Source: Burkholderiales bacterium Ga0074133
GTDB lineage: Bacteria > Pseudomonadota > Gammaproteobacteria > Burkholderiales > Burkholderiaceae_C
Assembly: GCA_001464865.1 (NCBI GenBank)
Contig: LNEG01000098.1
Coordinates: 1 to 37,923 of the forward strand
Direction of reading: 5' to 3'
DNA: 37,923 nucleotides
Shown here: in pieces, positions 23,815 through 33,041 of the stretch
Layout of the letters: each line of letters opens with the position of its first letter
Numbering within the stretch: the first letter of the stretch is position 1
Program-made: the position numbers and the translations under genes
The notes under the pieces: generated by a model
Database searches by the model: none
Seen by the model: only the letters and a program-made list of their open reading frames with translations
What the model was told of the DNA's origin: nothing

Positions 23815-25956
23815 CTAACCGAGATCGCCCTTTTTGCGCTGCTCCAGCTCGAGCCTGAGTTCCATCAGTTCGTTGTCCATGCCAAAGCCTACAGGCTGCC
23901 CGGGGGCCGGAGGCGGAGTGACGGGCACGGCAGGCAGATCGCTGAGCGTGAGGTGGGGCGCTTCCGAAAGGTCGAGGTCCAACGGCACCGCAAGTGAATC
24001 CACGGGAAAGGGATTTGCCGCGGGACTATCGAGGTTGAGGCCACCGGGCAACGAATCAAAGTCGAAGTCGATACCACTGGCGAGCATGTCCTGGGAAGCA
24101 TCGAAACCGGTAGCAGAGGCTGGCACAGCCGCGCCGGACGCCAGCACTCCGCTGAACACAGCCGATTCGCTGCGCGGTGGTGCCATGGGCGTGGTCCGGT
24201 TCCGCGGAGGCGGAGCGCCCCGGGCGCTAGCGGGCGTGGTCTGGGCAACGGCCAGCAGCAGCAGCAGATCGTCGTAGGCGGCGAGATCGAAGGGGTCTAC
24301 CGCCGCACCACCCTCTTCCCGGAACAGATAGCTCTCCAGCAGCCCGAGCACTTCTGGAGTGCTCCACTGTGCCTCGATTTCAGCCAGCGCATCGTTGTAA
24401 TGCTCCAGCACGCGGCCGGGGCGACTGAACGCGGCGAAATCAGGCACCTGCGCGTTGAAAGACTGCATGAACTGCAGCCGCAGCTGGGAGAATTCGTCGA
24501 CACGGCTCAGGGTGTGATAGAGCCGCAGCAGCTCCAGATACGCCAGCGGAGATGTCTTGTGGTGTTCTTCAATGTGGTGCTTGAGCACCTCGATGGCTTG
24601 CTGGTGCTCGCCCACCGACACGAAGAACTCTGCCTGCTGCTGAATGTCGAACAACTCTTCAGGGTTGACGATGTGCAGCGCTGGCGCCGGTGCGGGCGCC
24701 CTGGGCTGCGGCGCCGGGGCTGGAGGATGCAGGGGGGCAGGGGCGCTGAAAGGCCCCGGCGCAGGGGCCGTGGTCACACCCAGATCACCACGCCCGGACA
24801 CAGGCCCTGCCCCTGGCTGGGTTTGCGAGGGAGGCCAGGTGTCGTCCGGATAGGGCGTAAGGCTCAGCACGGCTTCATGAGTCTCGACCGCCTCCCTGGA
24901 TCCCAGGGCCACGGAATCACGCCACGACTTGACAGCCCTGTCCGACGCACTCCGAAGCCGCAGCAGCGCCCAGGCGGCGGCGGCCAGGGCCAGAGCCAGC
25001 AAACCGGCAAGGCCATACACCACCGTCGGGGAAAACCGCTCGTTCTCTGCCTGCGCCAGTTGCTCCTGCAGCTGCGCTGCAGAGGCGCGGTCCCGTGCTG
25101 CCTGGGCCTTCACATTGGCGAGATCGCCCTCCAGGGCCTTTGCGCGCTCAGCATCGGCATCGACGTCCCCGGGCTGCACGTTGAGCGCTTTCCACAAGGC
25201 AGCCGCCTGCGCGCGCTGCGCGGAGGGCTGCTCATCCGGAGTGATGCCTAGCAGTGGAGCGCTGCGCAGCACCACAGGGCTGTCGAGCCAGGTGTCGAGC
25301 GGCTCGACAACGAGGCGCGATGCTGGCGACCTGGCGGCCGAGGGCGCCGGTACTGCCCTGGGCTTGACCGGGCGACCGGGCGGCAGCGCGGCCACCGCGG
25401 GCTTCGCGCCATCGTCCGACACTGGCCGACCAGGTGCACGCCTGATGGGGGATGGAGCAGAAGAACCCGACACTTCGGCAGGCGCTGGCACCAAGGGCGA
25501 ACGCAGTGGTCCGGACCCAGCCGAAGGCTCAGCCGCCTGCGCCAGTCGCGCAACATCCACCGGCCCGCCTGATCGCGCGGCCGCAGAAGGAAGCTCGGAA
25601 AGAAATGTGTACGTGCGTGTGGTTTTGCCGGAACAGCCCGCTGTGAGGGTCACCCTCAGGACGGGCTCGTCAACCACCACCGAGGTCTGTACCCGCACAG
25701 CAGGCATGCGCCCCCGCGACTCGGCCATGGGCGTGACCCGCACTCGGGCATCGCCCAACGGAGTGTCGCCCACAAACACCTCGGCAGTAACACACGACCC
25801 GGCAATGTCCGACCCCGCATCGGGCTGGACCTCGAATGCCAGATCCACCGGCGCACCAATGGTGACTTGGCCGCGGCTGCCACCCAGAGACAGGGCACTG
25901 GCGCCGGCCGCAAGCATCCACACGCCAGCGCCAAATATGGTGTTACTGATTTTCAC
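23815..25956 (-). CDS. FimV-like membrane protein with periplasmic and TPR-like cytoplasmic parts
   Basis: A protein of 713 residues starting at GTG. Residues 1-22 are a signal sequence; LSLGGSRGQVTIGAPVDLAFEV (22-43) resembles the first strands of FimV proteins. A beta domain with two cysteines (C55, C108) runs to about 120. A Pro/Ala-rich linker (130-245), a coiled coil (268-307) and one membrane segment (312-334) follow. The cytoplasmic part has a second Pro-rich linker and a helical TPR-like domain (about 435-560) with NPEELFDIQQQAEFFVSVGEHQQAIEVL. The layout matches FimV/HubP-type polar hub and pilus assembly proteins, but no LysM domain is evident. It is on its own, divergent from a 3-hydroxyacyl-CoA dehydrogenase gene. 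Confidence 0.65.
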   Translation of the reverse strand: MKISNTIFGAGVWMLAAGASALSLGGSRGQVTIGAPVDLAFEVQPDAGSDIAGSCVTAEVFVGDTPLGDARVRVTPMAESRGRMPAVRVQTSVVVDEPVLRVTLTAGCSGKTTRTYTFLSELPSAAARSGGPVDVARLAQAAEPSAGSGPLRSPLVPAPAEVSGSSAPSPIRRAPGRPVSDDGAKPAVAALPPGRPVKPRAVPAPSAARSPASRLVVEPLDTWLDSPVVLRSAPLLGITPDEQPSAQRAQAAALWKALNVQPGDVDADAERAKALEGDLANVKAQAARDRASAAQLQEQLAQAENERFSPTVVYGLAGLLALALAAAAWALLRLRSASDRAVKSWRDSVALGSREAVETHEAVLSLTPYPDDTWPPSQTQPGAGPVSGRGDLGVTTAPAPGPFSAPAPLHPPAPAPQPRAPAPAPALHIVNPEELFDIQQQAEFFVSVGEHQQAIEVLKHHIEEHHKTSPLAYLELLRLYHTLSRVDEFSQLRLQFMQSFNAQVPDFAAFSRPGRVLEHYNDALAEIEAQWSTPEVLGLLESYLFREEGGAAVDPFDLAAYDDLLLLLAVAQTTPASARGAPPPRNRTTPMAPPRSESAVFSGVLASGAAVPASATGFDASQDMLASGIDFDFDSLPGGLNLDSPAANPFPVDSLAVPLDLDLSEAPHLTLSDLPAVPVTPPPAPGQPVGFGMDNELMELRLELEQRKKGDLG

Positions 25957-26027
25957 AATTCATTCTACTCGGGTGGAGATGATTCTTGCACACAACCCGC
26001 AACCAGAGCCACAGCCATAATCGCGCT

Positions 26028-27548
26028 ATGAAAATTCAGTTTCCACGCATCGGAATTGCCGGTACGGGCGCAATGGGCCGAGGCATCGCACAAATCGCGG
26101 CGCAGGCCGGCAGCGAGGTGTTGCTGCTCGATGCCAATCCGGGCGCAGCCCAGGCGGCAAAAGCCGCGCTCGAAGACCAGTGGGCCAGGCTGGTGGCCAA
26201 GGGCCGGCTCGACGAAACCCAAGCCAGCGCCTATGCAGCACGGCTGCACCCCGTCGCAGCAGTTGCAGACCTTGCCCCCTGTGACCTCGTGGTGGAGGCC
26301 ATCGTCGAGCGGCTGGATGCCAAGCAAGCGCTGCTGATGCAGCTGCAACGGGTTCTGCGCGATGACGCGGTGCTGGCCACCAACACATCCTCGCTGTCGG
26401 TCACGGCGATCGGAGCCGGCCTGGCCCGGCCTGGACAGCTCGCGGGCTTTCATTTCTTCAACCCGGTACCGCTGATGAAGGTGGTAGAAGTCATTGCAGG
26501 TTTGAAGACTGACCCTGCCGTCTGCACAGCCCTCGTGAACTACGCCCGGCAGATGGGACACACGCCGGTACAGGCGCAGGACACGCCGGGCTTCATCGTC
26601 AACCATGCCGGCCGCGGCTTCGGCACCGAGGCGCTGCGCATCGTGGGCGAAGGCGTTACTGATTTCGCTACCGTGGACCGCATCCTGCGCGACCAGGTGG
26701 GTTTCAAGCTCGGGCCGTTCGAGCTGATGGATCTGACCGCTCTGGATGTCTCGCATCCGGTGATGGAATCGATCTACCACCAGTACTACGAAGAGCCCCG
26801 CTTTCGGCCCAGTGTGATTACGGCACAACGTCTTGCAGGCGGACTGCTCGGCAAGAAGGTGGGCGAAGGCTTCTACCGGTATGCCGACGGCGTGGCACAG
26901 GTTCTGCCGGAACCGCCCGCGCCCGCGGTCGAGCAAATTCCACCCGTGTGGGTGTCGCCACGCGCCTCGCGCCGTGCAGAGCTGTACCAGCTGCTCAAGG
27001 ACCTGGGCGCAACGATTGAAACCGGCCAGTCGCCTTCGGCGCACGCGATCACCCTGGTGGCCCCGCTCGGGTTCGACATCACCACTGTGGCGGTCGTCGA
27101 GCGGCTGGACCCAGCCCGCACCATCGGTATCGACATGCTGATCGACGATGCGGCGACGCGGCGACGCGTGCTGGCCACCAACCCGGCCACGCGTGTGGAC
27201 ATCCGCAACGCAGCGCATGCGCTGTTCGCCCGCGATGGCAAGGCCGTGAGCGTGATCCGTGACAGCGGCGGCTTCGTGACGCAGCGTGTGGTGGCAACCA
27301 TCGTCAACATCGCCAGCGACATCTGCCAGCAGGGCATCTGCAGCCCGCGGGATCTGGACACTGCCGTGACCCTGGGCCTGGGTTACCCGCTAGGGCCCCT
27401 CGCCATGGGGGACCGATGGGGGCCCACCAACATTCTTGAAGTGCTGTTCAACATGCAAACGGTTTACGGGGACACCCGCTACCGCCCCAGCCCCTGGCTG
27501 CGCAGGCGTGGAGCGATTGGGCTGAGCCTGACACACGTCGAAGAATGA
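26028..27548 (+). CDS. paaH: 3-hydroxyacyl-CoA dehydrogenase, PaaH type
   Basis: A protein of 507 residues. The start MKIQFPRIGIAGTG places the NAD-binding GTGAMGRGIAQIAAQAG at the N-terminus, as expected. GFHFFNPVPLMKVVEVI carries the catalytic histidine. Two C-terminal 3HCDH domains follow, the first around TPGFIVNHAGRGFGTEALRI and the second around DSGGFVTQRVVATIVNIASD. Length and domain duplication match PaaH/PaaC, which oxidises 3-hydroxyadipyl-CoA in phenylacetate degradation; a general beta-oxidation role is possible. A PaaG-like gene lies 167 nt downstream, but no other paa gene is here. The intergenic stretch shows no terminator. Confidence 0.8.
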   Translation: MKIQFPRIGIAGTGAMGRGIAQIAAQAGSEVLLLDANPGAAQAAKAALEDQWARLVAKGRLDETQASAYAARLHPVAAVADLAPCDLVVEAIVERLDAKQALLMQLQRVLRDDAVLATNTSSLSVTAIGAGLARPGQLAGFHFFNPVPLMKVVEVIAGLKTDPAVCTALVNYARQMGHTPVQAQDTPGFIVNHAGRGFGTEALRIVGEGVTDFATVDRILRDQVGFKLGPFELMDLTALDVSHPVMESIYHQYYEEPRFRPSVITAQRLAGGLLGKKVGEGFYRYADGVAQVLPEPPAPAVEQIPPVWVSPRASRRAELYQLLKDLGATIETGQSPSAHAITLVAPLGFDITTVAVVERLDPARTIGIDMLIDDAATRRRVLATNPATRVDIRNAAHALFARDGKAVSVIRDSGGFVTQRVVATIVNIASDICQQGICSPRDLDTAVTLGLGYPLGPLAMGDRWGPTNILEVLFNMQTVYGDTRYRPSPWLRRRGAIGLSLTHVEE

Positions 27549-27715
27549 CGCTGCGCCGTCAACCCATCCACCACCCTGCCCCGCGTGTGCGGAAGATGAT
27601 GGCCGCAGGGTGTGCATTGAGCAGTCTGCAGGGACAACGGCCACCGTAGGCCGCAGCACGGATGGCACCGCACCTCTTGTCCCCTGCTGCCTGACGCCCC
27701 ACACCAAGGTTTCCC

Positions 27716-28495
27716 ATGCCCGCAGAACTCCAGAGCACCAGCCAGGGCCAGACCCTGATCCTCACCCTTCGCAACCCGGAGCGGCGCAACGCCATCGACC
27801 CGGCGATGTATGCCGCGGGCATCGAGGCCCTGGGCGTTGCCGAACGCAGTGCAGACATCCGCAGCGTGATCATTACCGGTGCCGACGGCATGTTTTGCGC
27901 CGGAGGCAATCTGGAACGCCTGCTGGCCAACCGGCAGCAAGACCCCGAGGTGCAGGCACAGAGCATTGAATGCCTGCACAACTGGATCGAGACCATCCGC
28001 ACGTACCCCAAGCCGGTGATCGCAGCGGTCGAGGGCGCCGCTGCGGGTGCGGGCTTCTCGCTGGCGCTGGCCTGCGACATGATCGTGGCAGCACGCAACG
28101 CTGTCTTTGTGATGGCTTACAGCAACGTGGCACTGTCGCCGGATGGCGGCGGCAGCTGGAGTCTGGTGCATGACCTGCCGCGGCAAATGGCTACTGAAAT
28201 CCTGATGTGTGGCGACCGCCTGGGCGCTGAGCGGTTGCATGCGCTGGGGCTGGTCAATCGCATTGCCGAGCCGGGCAGTGCGCTGGATGCGGCGCTTGCC
28301 ATGGCTGAGCATCTCAACGCGCGTGCCCCCAACGCGCTGGCCAGCATCAAGGAGCTGGTCAATGATGCACCCCACGCAAGCCTGACGCAGCACCTCAACC
28401 AGGAACGCGATCACTTCGTGAAGAATCTGCACCACGCGAACGCTGGTGTGGGTATCAGTGCGTTCCTGGAAAAGCGCGTACCCCGTTATGAATAG
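27716..28495 (+). CDS. Enoyl-CoA hydratase/isomerase family protein, PaaG-like
   Basis: A crotonase-fold protein of 259 residues. The oxyanion-hole segments are GADGMFCAGGNLERL and AAVEGAAAGAGFSLALACD. The first hydratase glutamate is replaced (FSLAL where hydratases have CELAM), and the second site reads SPDGGGSW with an aspartate. That pattern is the one seen in PaaG, which isomerises ring-1,2-epoxyphenylacetyl-CoA to the oxepin and shifts enoyl-CoA double bonds, rather than in classical hydratases. Some relatives are annotated as alternative oxepin-CoA hydrolases. Together with the upstream PaaH-type gene this suggests aromatic or unsaturated acyl-CoA breakdown. A terminator follows at 28550. 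Confidence 0.82.
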   Translation: MPAELQSTSQGQTLILTLRNPERRNAIDPAMYAAGIEALGVAERSADIRSVIITGADGMFCAGGNLERLLANRQQDPEVQAQSIECLHNWIETIRTYPKPVIAAVEGAAAGAGFSLALACDMIVAARNAVFVMAYSNVALSPDGGGSWSLVHDLPRQMATEILMCGDRLGAERLHALGLVNRIAEPGSALDAALAMAEHLNARAPNALASIKELVNDAPHASLTQHLNQERDHFVKNLHHANAGVGISAFLEKRVPRYE

Positions 28496-28549
28496 CGCTG
28501 GCTGCGCGCGCGCACCATCGAGGCTGCCGAGCGCATACTGACCAGCCAG

Positions 28550-28582
28550 ACCGGGTTGCGCGCCACGCGGACCCGGTTTTTT
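28550..28582 (+). terminator. Rho-independent terminator after the PaaG-like gene
   Basis: ACCGGGT (28550-28556) pairs with ACCCGGT (28571-28577), with an inner CGCG/CGCG stem in the loop, followed directly by a T run to 28582. Confidence 0.85.
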
Positions 28583-28695
28583 CATGGGTGTTCAGCGGGC
28601 GGACAACAGGTCTACCGCGCAGGTCCGCCAGGCGCTGGCAACCCATGCCCCCCCAAAGCGCACACCCGCACCGCCGCAGACGCGCAGGTGACAAA

Positions 28696-28725
28696 CCCTG
28701 ACGCGGCGCGAAGGTCCCTGACGCG
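28696..28725 (+). promoter_or_regulatory. Two exact 10-bp direct repeats upstream of the Crp/Fnr gene
   Basis: CCCTGACGCG occurs at 28696-28705 and again at 28716-28725, spaced exactly 20 bp, so both lie on the same face of the helix. ACAATGG follows and could be part of a -10. The pair lies 38-67 bp before the regulator's ATG and may be an operator. Confidence 0.4.
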
Positions 28726-28762
28726 ACAATGGTCCCGTTACCAGTCACGCAAAAGACAGCCC

Positions 28763-29482
28763 ATGGACGACCCGATTCTTACTATCGAAGAACGAGAAGC
28801 GATCAACTCCGGTCGCTGGTTTTCATCCCTTTCACCCTCGCTACGCCACGACATCCTGCGATGTGCCTACGTCAAACGCTTCAAGGACGGCGGCCTGATT
28901 GCCGCCCGCGGAGACCCGCCCGAGGAGTGGATTGCGTGCGCCCGCGGTGCGGTGCGGGTGAGCTCGACCTCCATCTCCGGCAAGCAGATCACGTTGACCT
29001 ATGTGGAGCCCGGCATCTGGTTCGGCGACGTGGCGATCTTCGACGGGGACCGGCGCACGCACGATGCCTACGCCCATGGCGACACCACCATCCTGTGCGT
29101 GGCCAAGGCCGACTTCCGCAAGATTCTCGCGGCCCATGTGGAGTTTTACGAAGCCATGCTGCGACTGCACGCACGGCGCATACGCCAGCTGTACGGCCTG
29201 GTGGAAGACCTCAACACCCTGCCCCTGCGAGCCCGGCTTGCCAAGCAGCTGGTGCACCTGGTGCGCAGCTATGGCATCCCCAGCCTTTCGGACGGCAGCG
29301 AGATGCGCATCGGCCTGCAACTGGCGCAGGAAGAGCTTGCGCAGCTGCTCGGCGCTTCGCGTCAGCGCGTGAATCAGGAACTCAAGGCCATGGAACGCGA
29401 GGATGCCATCCGCATCGAGCCGGGCGGCCTGGTAGTGCGCGATCGCGAAGCGCTCATGCGGATTGCCGAAACCGACAACTGA
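28763..29482 (+). CDS. Crp/Fnr family transcriptional regulator
   Basis: A protein of 239 residues starting at MDDPILTIEEREAINSGRWF. The cyclic-nucleotide-binding-like barrel (about 20-135) contains GIWFGDVAIFDGDRRTHDAYA, which keeps one Arg-Thr pair near the ligand site. A long dimer helix and a winged helix follow, with LAQEELAQLLGASRQRVNQELKAME (about 190-214) as the recognition region. No N-terminal Fnr cysteines exist, so it does not carry an oxygen-sensing cluster. It is 16 nt before an APH-fold kinase gene, which is followed by an acyl-CoA dehydrogenase, so it may control that unit or itself. Confidence 0.88.
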   Translation: MDDPILTIEEREAINSGRWFSSLSPSLRHDILRCAYVKRFKDGGLIAARGDPPEEWIACARGAVRVSSTSISGKQITLTYVEPGIWFGDVAIFDGDRRTHDAYAHGDTTILCVAKADFRKILAAHVEFYEAMLRLHARRIRQLYGLVEDLNTLPLRARLAKQLVHLVRSYGIPSLSDGSEMRIGLQLAQEELAQLLGASRQRVNQELKAMEREDAIRIEPGGLVVRDREALMRIAETDN

Positions 29483-29498
29483 AAAATCCACGCCATCC

Positions 29499-30584
29499 AT
29501 GAGCAACTTTGACCATTTCGTCGGCACGCGCCCGGTTTCTGAACAGCACGCCTTCGACACCGGCGCGCTAACGGCCTGGCTGGAGAAGAACATGGAGGGC
29601 TTTGCCGGCCCGCTGAGCGTGGAGATGTTCAAGGGCGGCCAGTCCAACCCCACGTACAAGCTCAACACGCCCACGGCAAGCTACGTCATGCGCTCCAAGC
29701 CCGGCCCGGTAGCCAAGCTGCTGCCATCGGCCCATGCCATCGAGCGCGAGTTTGCCGTGATGAGCGGCCTCTATGGCACCGACGTGCCCGTGCCGCGCAT
29801 GCATGTACTGTGCGAGGACGAAAGCGTGATCGGCCGCGCGTTCTACGTCATGGAATGCATGCAGGGGCGCGTGCTGTGGGACCAGTCGCTGCCTGGCATG
29901 GAGCCTGCCGAACGCGGTGCCATCTACAACGAGATGAACCGCGTGATCTCGGCCTTGCACACCGTGAAGTTTGCCGACCGCGGCCTGGCCGGATACGGAA
30001 AGCCGGGCAACTATTTCGATCGCCAGATCGGCCGCTGGAGCAAGCAGTACGTAGCGTCCATCACCCAGCCCATCGAGGAGATGGGCCGCCTGATGGAGTG
30101 GCTGCCAGCCAACATGCCCGCGAGCGCCCGCGACGAGAGCCATGTCTCCATCGTGCACGGCGACTACCGTCTGGACAACCTCATGTTCCACCCCACCGAG
30201 CCCCGCGTGATCGCCGTGCTGGACTGGGAACTGTCCACGCTGGGCCATCCGCTGGCCGACTTCAGCTACCACTGCATGAGCTGGCACATCCCCGCATCGC
30301 TGGGCCGCGGCATCGCGGGTCTGGACGTCGCCGCGCTGGGCATCCCTGACGAAGACACCTACATCCGCCGCTACTGCGAGCGCACCGGCATCGCCACGCC
30401 CGAATCGCTGCGTGCCGACTGGAACTTCTATCTAGCCTACAACATGTTCCGCATCGCGGCCATCCTGCAGGGCATTGCCAAGCGCGTCGAAGCCGGCACG
30501 GCCTCCAGCGCGCAGGCCAAGGCTTCTGGCGACACGGCACGGCCCATGGCGCAGCTGGCATGGTCGTTTGCGCAGCGCGGCTGA
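29499..30584 (+). CDS. APH-fold phosphotransferase family protein (ACAD10/11-like kinase part)
   Basis: A protein of 361 residues. The catalytic loop VHGDYRLDNLMFH near residue 220 and the metal-binding VLDWELSTLGHPLADFSYH near 245 are the Brenner-like and DFG-equivalent motifs of the aminoglycoside phosphotransferase fold. MFKGGQSNPTYKL forms the nucleotide loop. This subfamily is closely related to the kinase half of mammalian ACAD10/ACAD11, where it phosphorylates 4-hydroxyacyl-CoAs before dehydrogenation. The next gene here is an acyl-CoA dehydrogenase, which makes a split two-gene version of that fusion likely. It is not an antibiotic resistance gene by context. Confidence 0.87.
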   Translation: MSNFDHFVGTRPVSEQHAFDTGALTAWLEKNMEGFAGPLSVEMFKGGQSNPTYKLNTPTASYVMRSKPGPVAKLLPSAHAIEREFAVMSGLYGTDVPVPRMHVLCEDESVIGRAFYVMECMQGRVLWDQSLPGMEPAERGAIYNEMNRVISALHTVKFADRGLAGYGKPGNYFDRQIGRWSKQYVASITQPIEEMGRLMEWLPANMPASARDESHVSIVHGDYRLDNLMFHPTEPRVIAVLDWELSTLGHPLADFSYHCMSWHIPASLGRGIAGLDVAALGIPDEDTYIRRYCERTGIATPESLRADWNFYLAYNMFRIAAILQGIAKRVEAGTASSAQAKASGDTARPMAQLAWSFAQRG

Positions 30585-30629
30585 GCCCATCGCAGCACCC
30601 CGCCCCACCGATTTTTTGACGGAGACCCC

Positions 30630-31904
30630 ATGGACTTTGACTACTCCCCCAAGACCAAGGAACTGCAGGCCAAACTGCTCCAGTTCATGGACGACCACAT
30701 CTACCCGGCCGAATCTGCGTACGCGGCCGAACTGGCCGCCAACACGGCTGCCGGAAAGCGCTGGTCTGCGCTCACCACCATCGAGCAGCTCAAGCCCAAG
30801 GCCCAGGCCGCCGGCCTGTGGAACCTGTTCCTGCCGGTGGACAGCGCTGCAGCATCGGGCTACGAAGGCGCAGGCCTGACCAACCAGGAATACGCGCCCC
30901 TGGCCGAAATCATGGGCCGCGTGCCATGGGCCAGCGAAGTGTTCAACTGCTCGGCCCCCGACACGGGCAACATGGAAACGATTGCCCGCTATGGCGACGA
31001 GGCCAACAAGGCCCGCTGGCTCAAGCCCCTGCTCGAAGGCAAGATCCGCTCTGCCTTCGCGATGACCGAGCCCGCAGTGGCATCGAGCGACGCGACCAAC
31101 ATTGAAACCCGCATCGAGCGCGATGGCGACGAGTACGTGATCAATGGCCGCAAGTGGTGGATTTCTGGCGCAGCAGACCCGCGCTGCGCGGTGTTCGTCA
31201 CCATGGGCAAGACCGACCCCGAGGCAGCCCGCCACTCGCAGCAGAGCATGGTGCTGGTGCCCGCCGATGCCAAGGGCATCAACATCATCCGTCCGCTCAA
31301 CGTGTTTGGCTACGACGACGCGCCGCACGGCCACGTGGAGATGACGTTCGAGAACGTGCGCGTGCCCGTCTCCAATATTCTGCTGGGCGAAGGCCGCGGC
31401 TTCGAGATCGCCCAGGGGCGCCTGGGCCCCGGGCGCATCCATCACTGCATGCGCCTGATCGGGCTGGCTGAACGCGCACTGGAACTGATGTGCAAGCGAG
31501 CTTCCTCGCGCGTGGCATTCGGCAAGACGGTAGCGCAACAGACCGTGACGCAAGAGCGCATTGCCGAAGCCCGCTGCAAGATCGACATGGCCCGCCTGCT
31601 CACGCTCAAGGCGGCATGGCTGATGGACATCGCCGGCAACAAGGTGGCCCGCACCGAGATCGCCATGATCAAGGTGGTGGCTCCCACCATGGCCTGCGAG
31701 GTGATTGACTGGGCCATGCAGGTACACGGCGGCGGCGGGGTGAGCGACGACTTCCCGCTGGCCTACGCCTACGCCAACGCTCGCACGCTGCGGTTTGCGG
31801 ACGGTCCCGATGAAGTGCACCGCAACGCGATTGCCAAGTGGGAGCTGGGCAAATACGGTACCTATGGCCGCGACGCCAGCGTGCCCGTCACGCGCGGCAG
31901 CTGA
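30630..31904 (+). CDS. Acyl-CoA dehydrogenase, ACAD10/11-like
   Basis: A protein of 424 residues with a GACGGAGA ribosome-binding site ahead of the [23 protein letters not shown] and [17 protein letters not shown] form the FAD and substrate region in the middle domain. [21 protein letters not shown] begins the C-terminal helical domain, and [33 protein letters not shown] is the conserved end (split over about 370-405). It is somewhat longer than common acyl-CoA dehydrogenases (about 380), as is usual for this branch. Flavin-dependent alpha,beta-oxidation of an acyl-CoA, probably a phosphorylated 4-hydroxyacyl-CoA made by the neighbouring kinase, is inferred. A terminator follows. Confidence 0.9.
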   Translation: MDFDYSPKTKELQAKLLQFMDDHIYPAESAYAAELAANTAAGKRWSALTTIEQLKPKAQAAGLWNLFLPVDSAAASGYEGAGLTNQEYAPLAEIMGRVPWASEVFNCSAPDTGNMETIARYGDEANKARWLKPLLEGKIRSAFAMTEPAVASSDATNIETRIERDGDEYVINGRKWWISGAADPRCAVFVTMGKTDPEAARHSQQSMVLVPADAKGINIIRPLNVFGYDDAPHGHVEMTFENVRVPVSNILLGEGRGFEIAQGRLGPGRIHHCMRLIGLAERALELMCKRASSRVAFGKTVAQQTVTQERIAEARCKIDMARLLTLKAAWLMDIAGNKVARTEIAMIKVVAPTMACEVIDWAMQVHGGGGVSDDFPLAYAYANARTLRFADGPDEVHRNAIAKWELGKYGTYGRDASVPVTRGS

Positions 31905-31977
31905 GACACCAGGTTGCCGGGCGGCAGCAGACCCGTTGCGCGGGCGCCCCACCGGCAGCCTCCCCCCGGACGACAGA

Positions 31978-32000
31978 AGCGGCCCGCGGGCCGCTTTTTT
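31978..32000. terminator. Rho-independent terminator between convergent genes
   Basis: AGCGGCCCGCGGGCCGCT is a perfect self-complementary stem (31978-31995) followed by TTTTT. It ends the acyl-CoA dehydrogenase transcript. The opposite strand lacks an equal T run. Confidence 0.9.
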
Positions 32001-32056
32001 CATGGGCAGGCGACAGGCGGCACCAACGGCATCAGACAACTTTGGCGGACTGACCG

Positions 32057-32881
32057 CTACGCGGCATCCGAAGCCGCGCGCGTCTGACCCGGCGCGCGGT
32101 TGCCCTGCAGAGACGCATCGTGCACTGGGCTCTGCTCTGCACCTCCTTCACCGGATGGTACGGGTGCCTCGGGCGACGTCTGCACAGGCATGGGTGCGAC
32201 GTGCTGCATGGCGCTCTGCGAGGCCACCAGCAGCGCGTGGGTGGCATAGGCCACCTCGGCCAGGGTACGCCGGGTGTGTTCCATACGCAGGTACACCTTG
32301 CCACGCACCAGCATCAGCAGGACGGGCGACTGGGCACGCTCGTGGTCAGCGTCCTCGCTTTCGGCGATGTCGAGCAGCTGCGAAACCAGCGGCGCCTGCA
32401 CCCAGCGTTGCGCCGTTTCAGCGTGCTCTGCCACCACCGCGAAATGCTGCCTGAACGAAGCAGGCAGGCCAGGCCAGGACACCTCTTCATACATCGCCAG
32501 CCAGCGAATTTCCTCGGGCAGATCAGCGTTCACCGTGGTCTGCAACGTATCCGTGATCGCGTCATAGGCCAGGCCTTCGAGCGAATCGAGCAGTGCCCGG
32601 TTGAGCACCATCACGGCGGCATCCGGATCGGCGTCGATGTCGGCACGGCCACGCAGCTCCAGGCCATCGACATAGTCGCGCGCAGCTGGGCCGCACTCGA
32701 GCCTCCAGGGGCGTCCATGCAGGTCTCCGCCCAGGTCAAAGTGGCCGTCGGTAGCCTGCGGCACGATGGCCAGCTGCTGCACGGCCGCCCACCGGGCGAC
32801 CTCTGCATTGGTCACGCCGCGGATGGATGCAGCGTGGCGGGTACCGGAGCGAAAGACATTGCGAAGGCGGTTGAACAACAT
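32057..32881 (-). CDS. Hypothetical protein, unrecognised
   Basis: A protein of 274 residues with no domain that I can name. The N-terminus (MLFNRLRNVFRSGTRHAAS) is basic and amphipathic without a signal peptide. The middle (about 45-215) looks like a regular alpha/beta fold with conserved-looking GRPWRLECGPAARDYVDG and LPEEIRWLAMYEEVSWPGLP. The last 50 residues are Pro/Ala/Ser-rich and probably disordered. Codon use (strong third-position GC) matches the neighbours, so it is likely a real gene. It converges on the acyl-CoA dehydrogenase unit and diverges from the L,D-transpeptidase gene. Confidence 0.65.
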   Translation of the reverse strand: MLFNRLRNVFRSGTRHAASIRGVTNAEVARWAAVQQLAIVPQATDGHFDLGGDLHGRPWRLECGPAARDYVDGLELRGRADIDADPDAAVMVLNRALLDSLEGLAYDAITDTLQTTVNADLPEEIRWLAMYEEVSWPGLPASFRQHFAVVAEHAETAQRWVQAPLVSQLLDIAESEDADHERAQSPVLLMLVRGKVYLRMEHTRRTLAEVAYATHALLVASQSAMQHVAPMPVQTSPEAPVPSGEGGAEQSPVHDASLQGNRAPGQTRAASDAA

Positions 32882-33041
32882 GGGGCGGGCACAGCGTGAG
32901 GGCCATGGAGGTACGGTGGCTTGTCTGCATTATTGAAGCCAACTGCGCCAGTGGCAAACTGGCTCGCGCTGCCATCCACGCAACCGTTCCATGCCGCCCT
33001 CCATCACGATCCACCACACATCTCGCTCCGAGGCCCGCAGG

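Noticed and set aside
24929-26020. Open frame on the + strand opposite the FimV-like gene
   Set aside because: It is Ser/Arg/Ala-rich without motifs and mirrors the codon bias of the real gene.
29499-30584. Aminoglycoside resistance kinase
   Set aside because: The subfamily motifs and the adjacent acyl-CoA dehydrogenase fit ACAD10/11-like metabolism instead.
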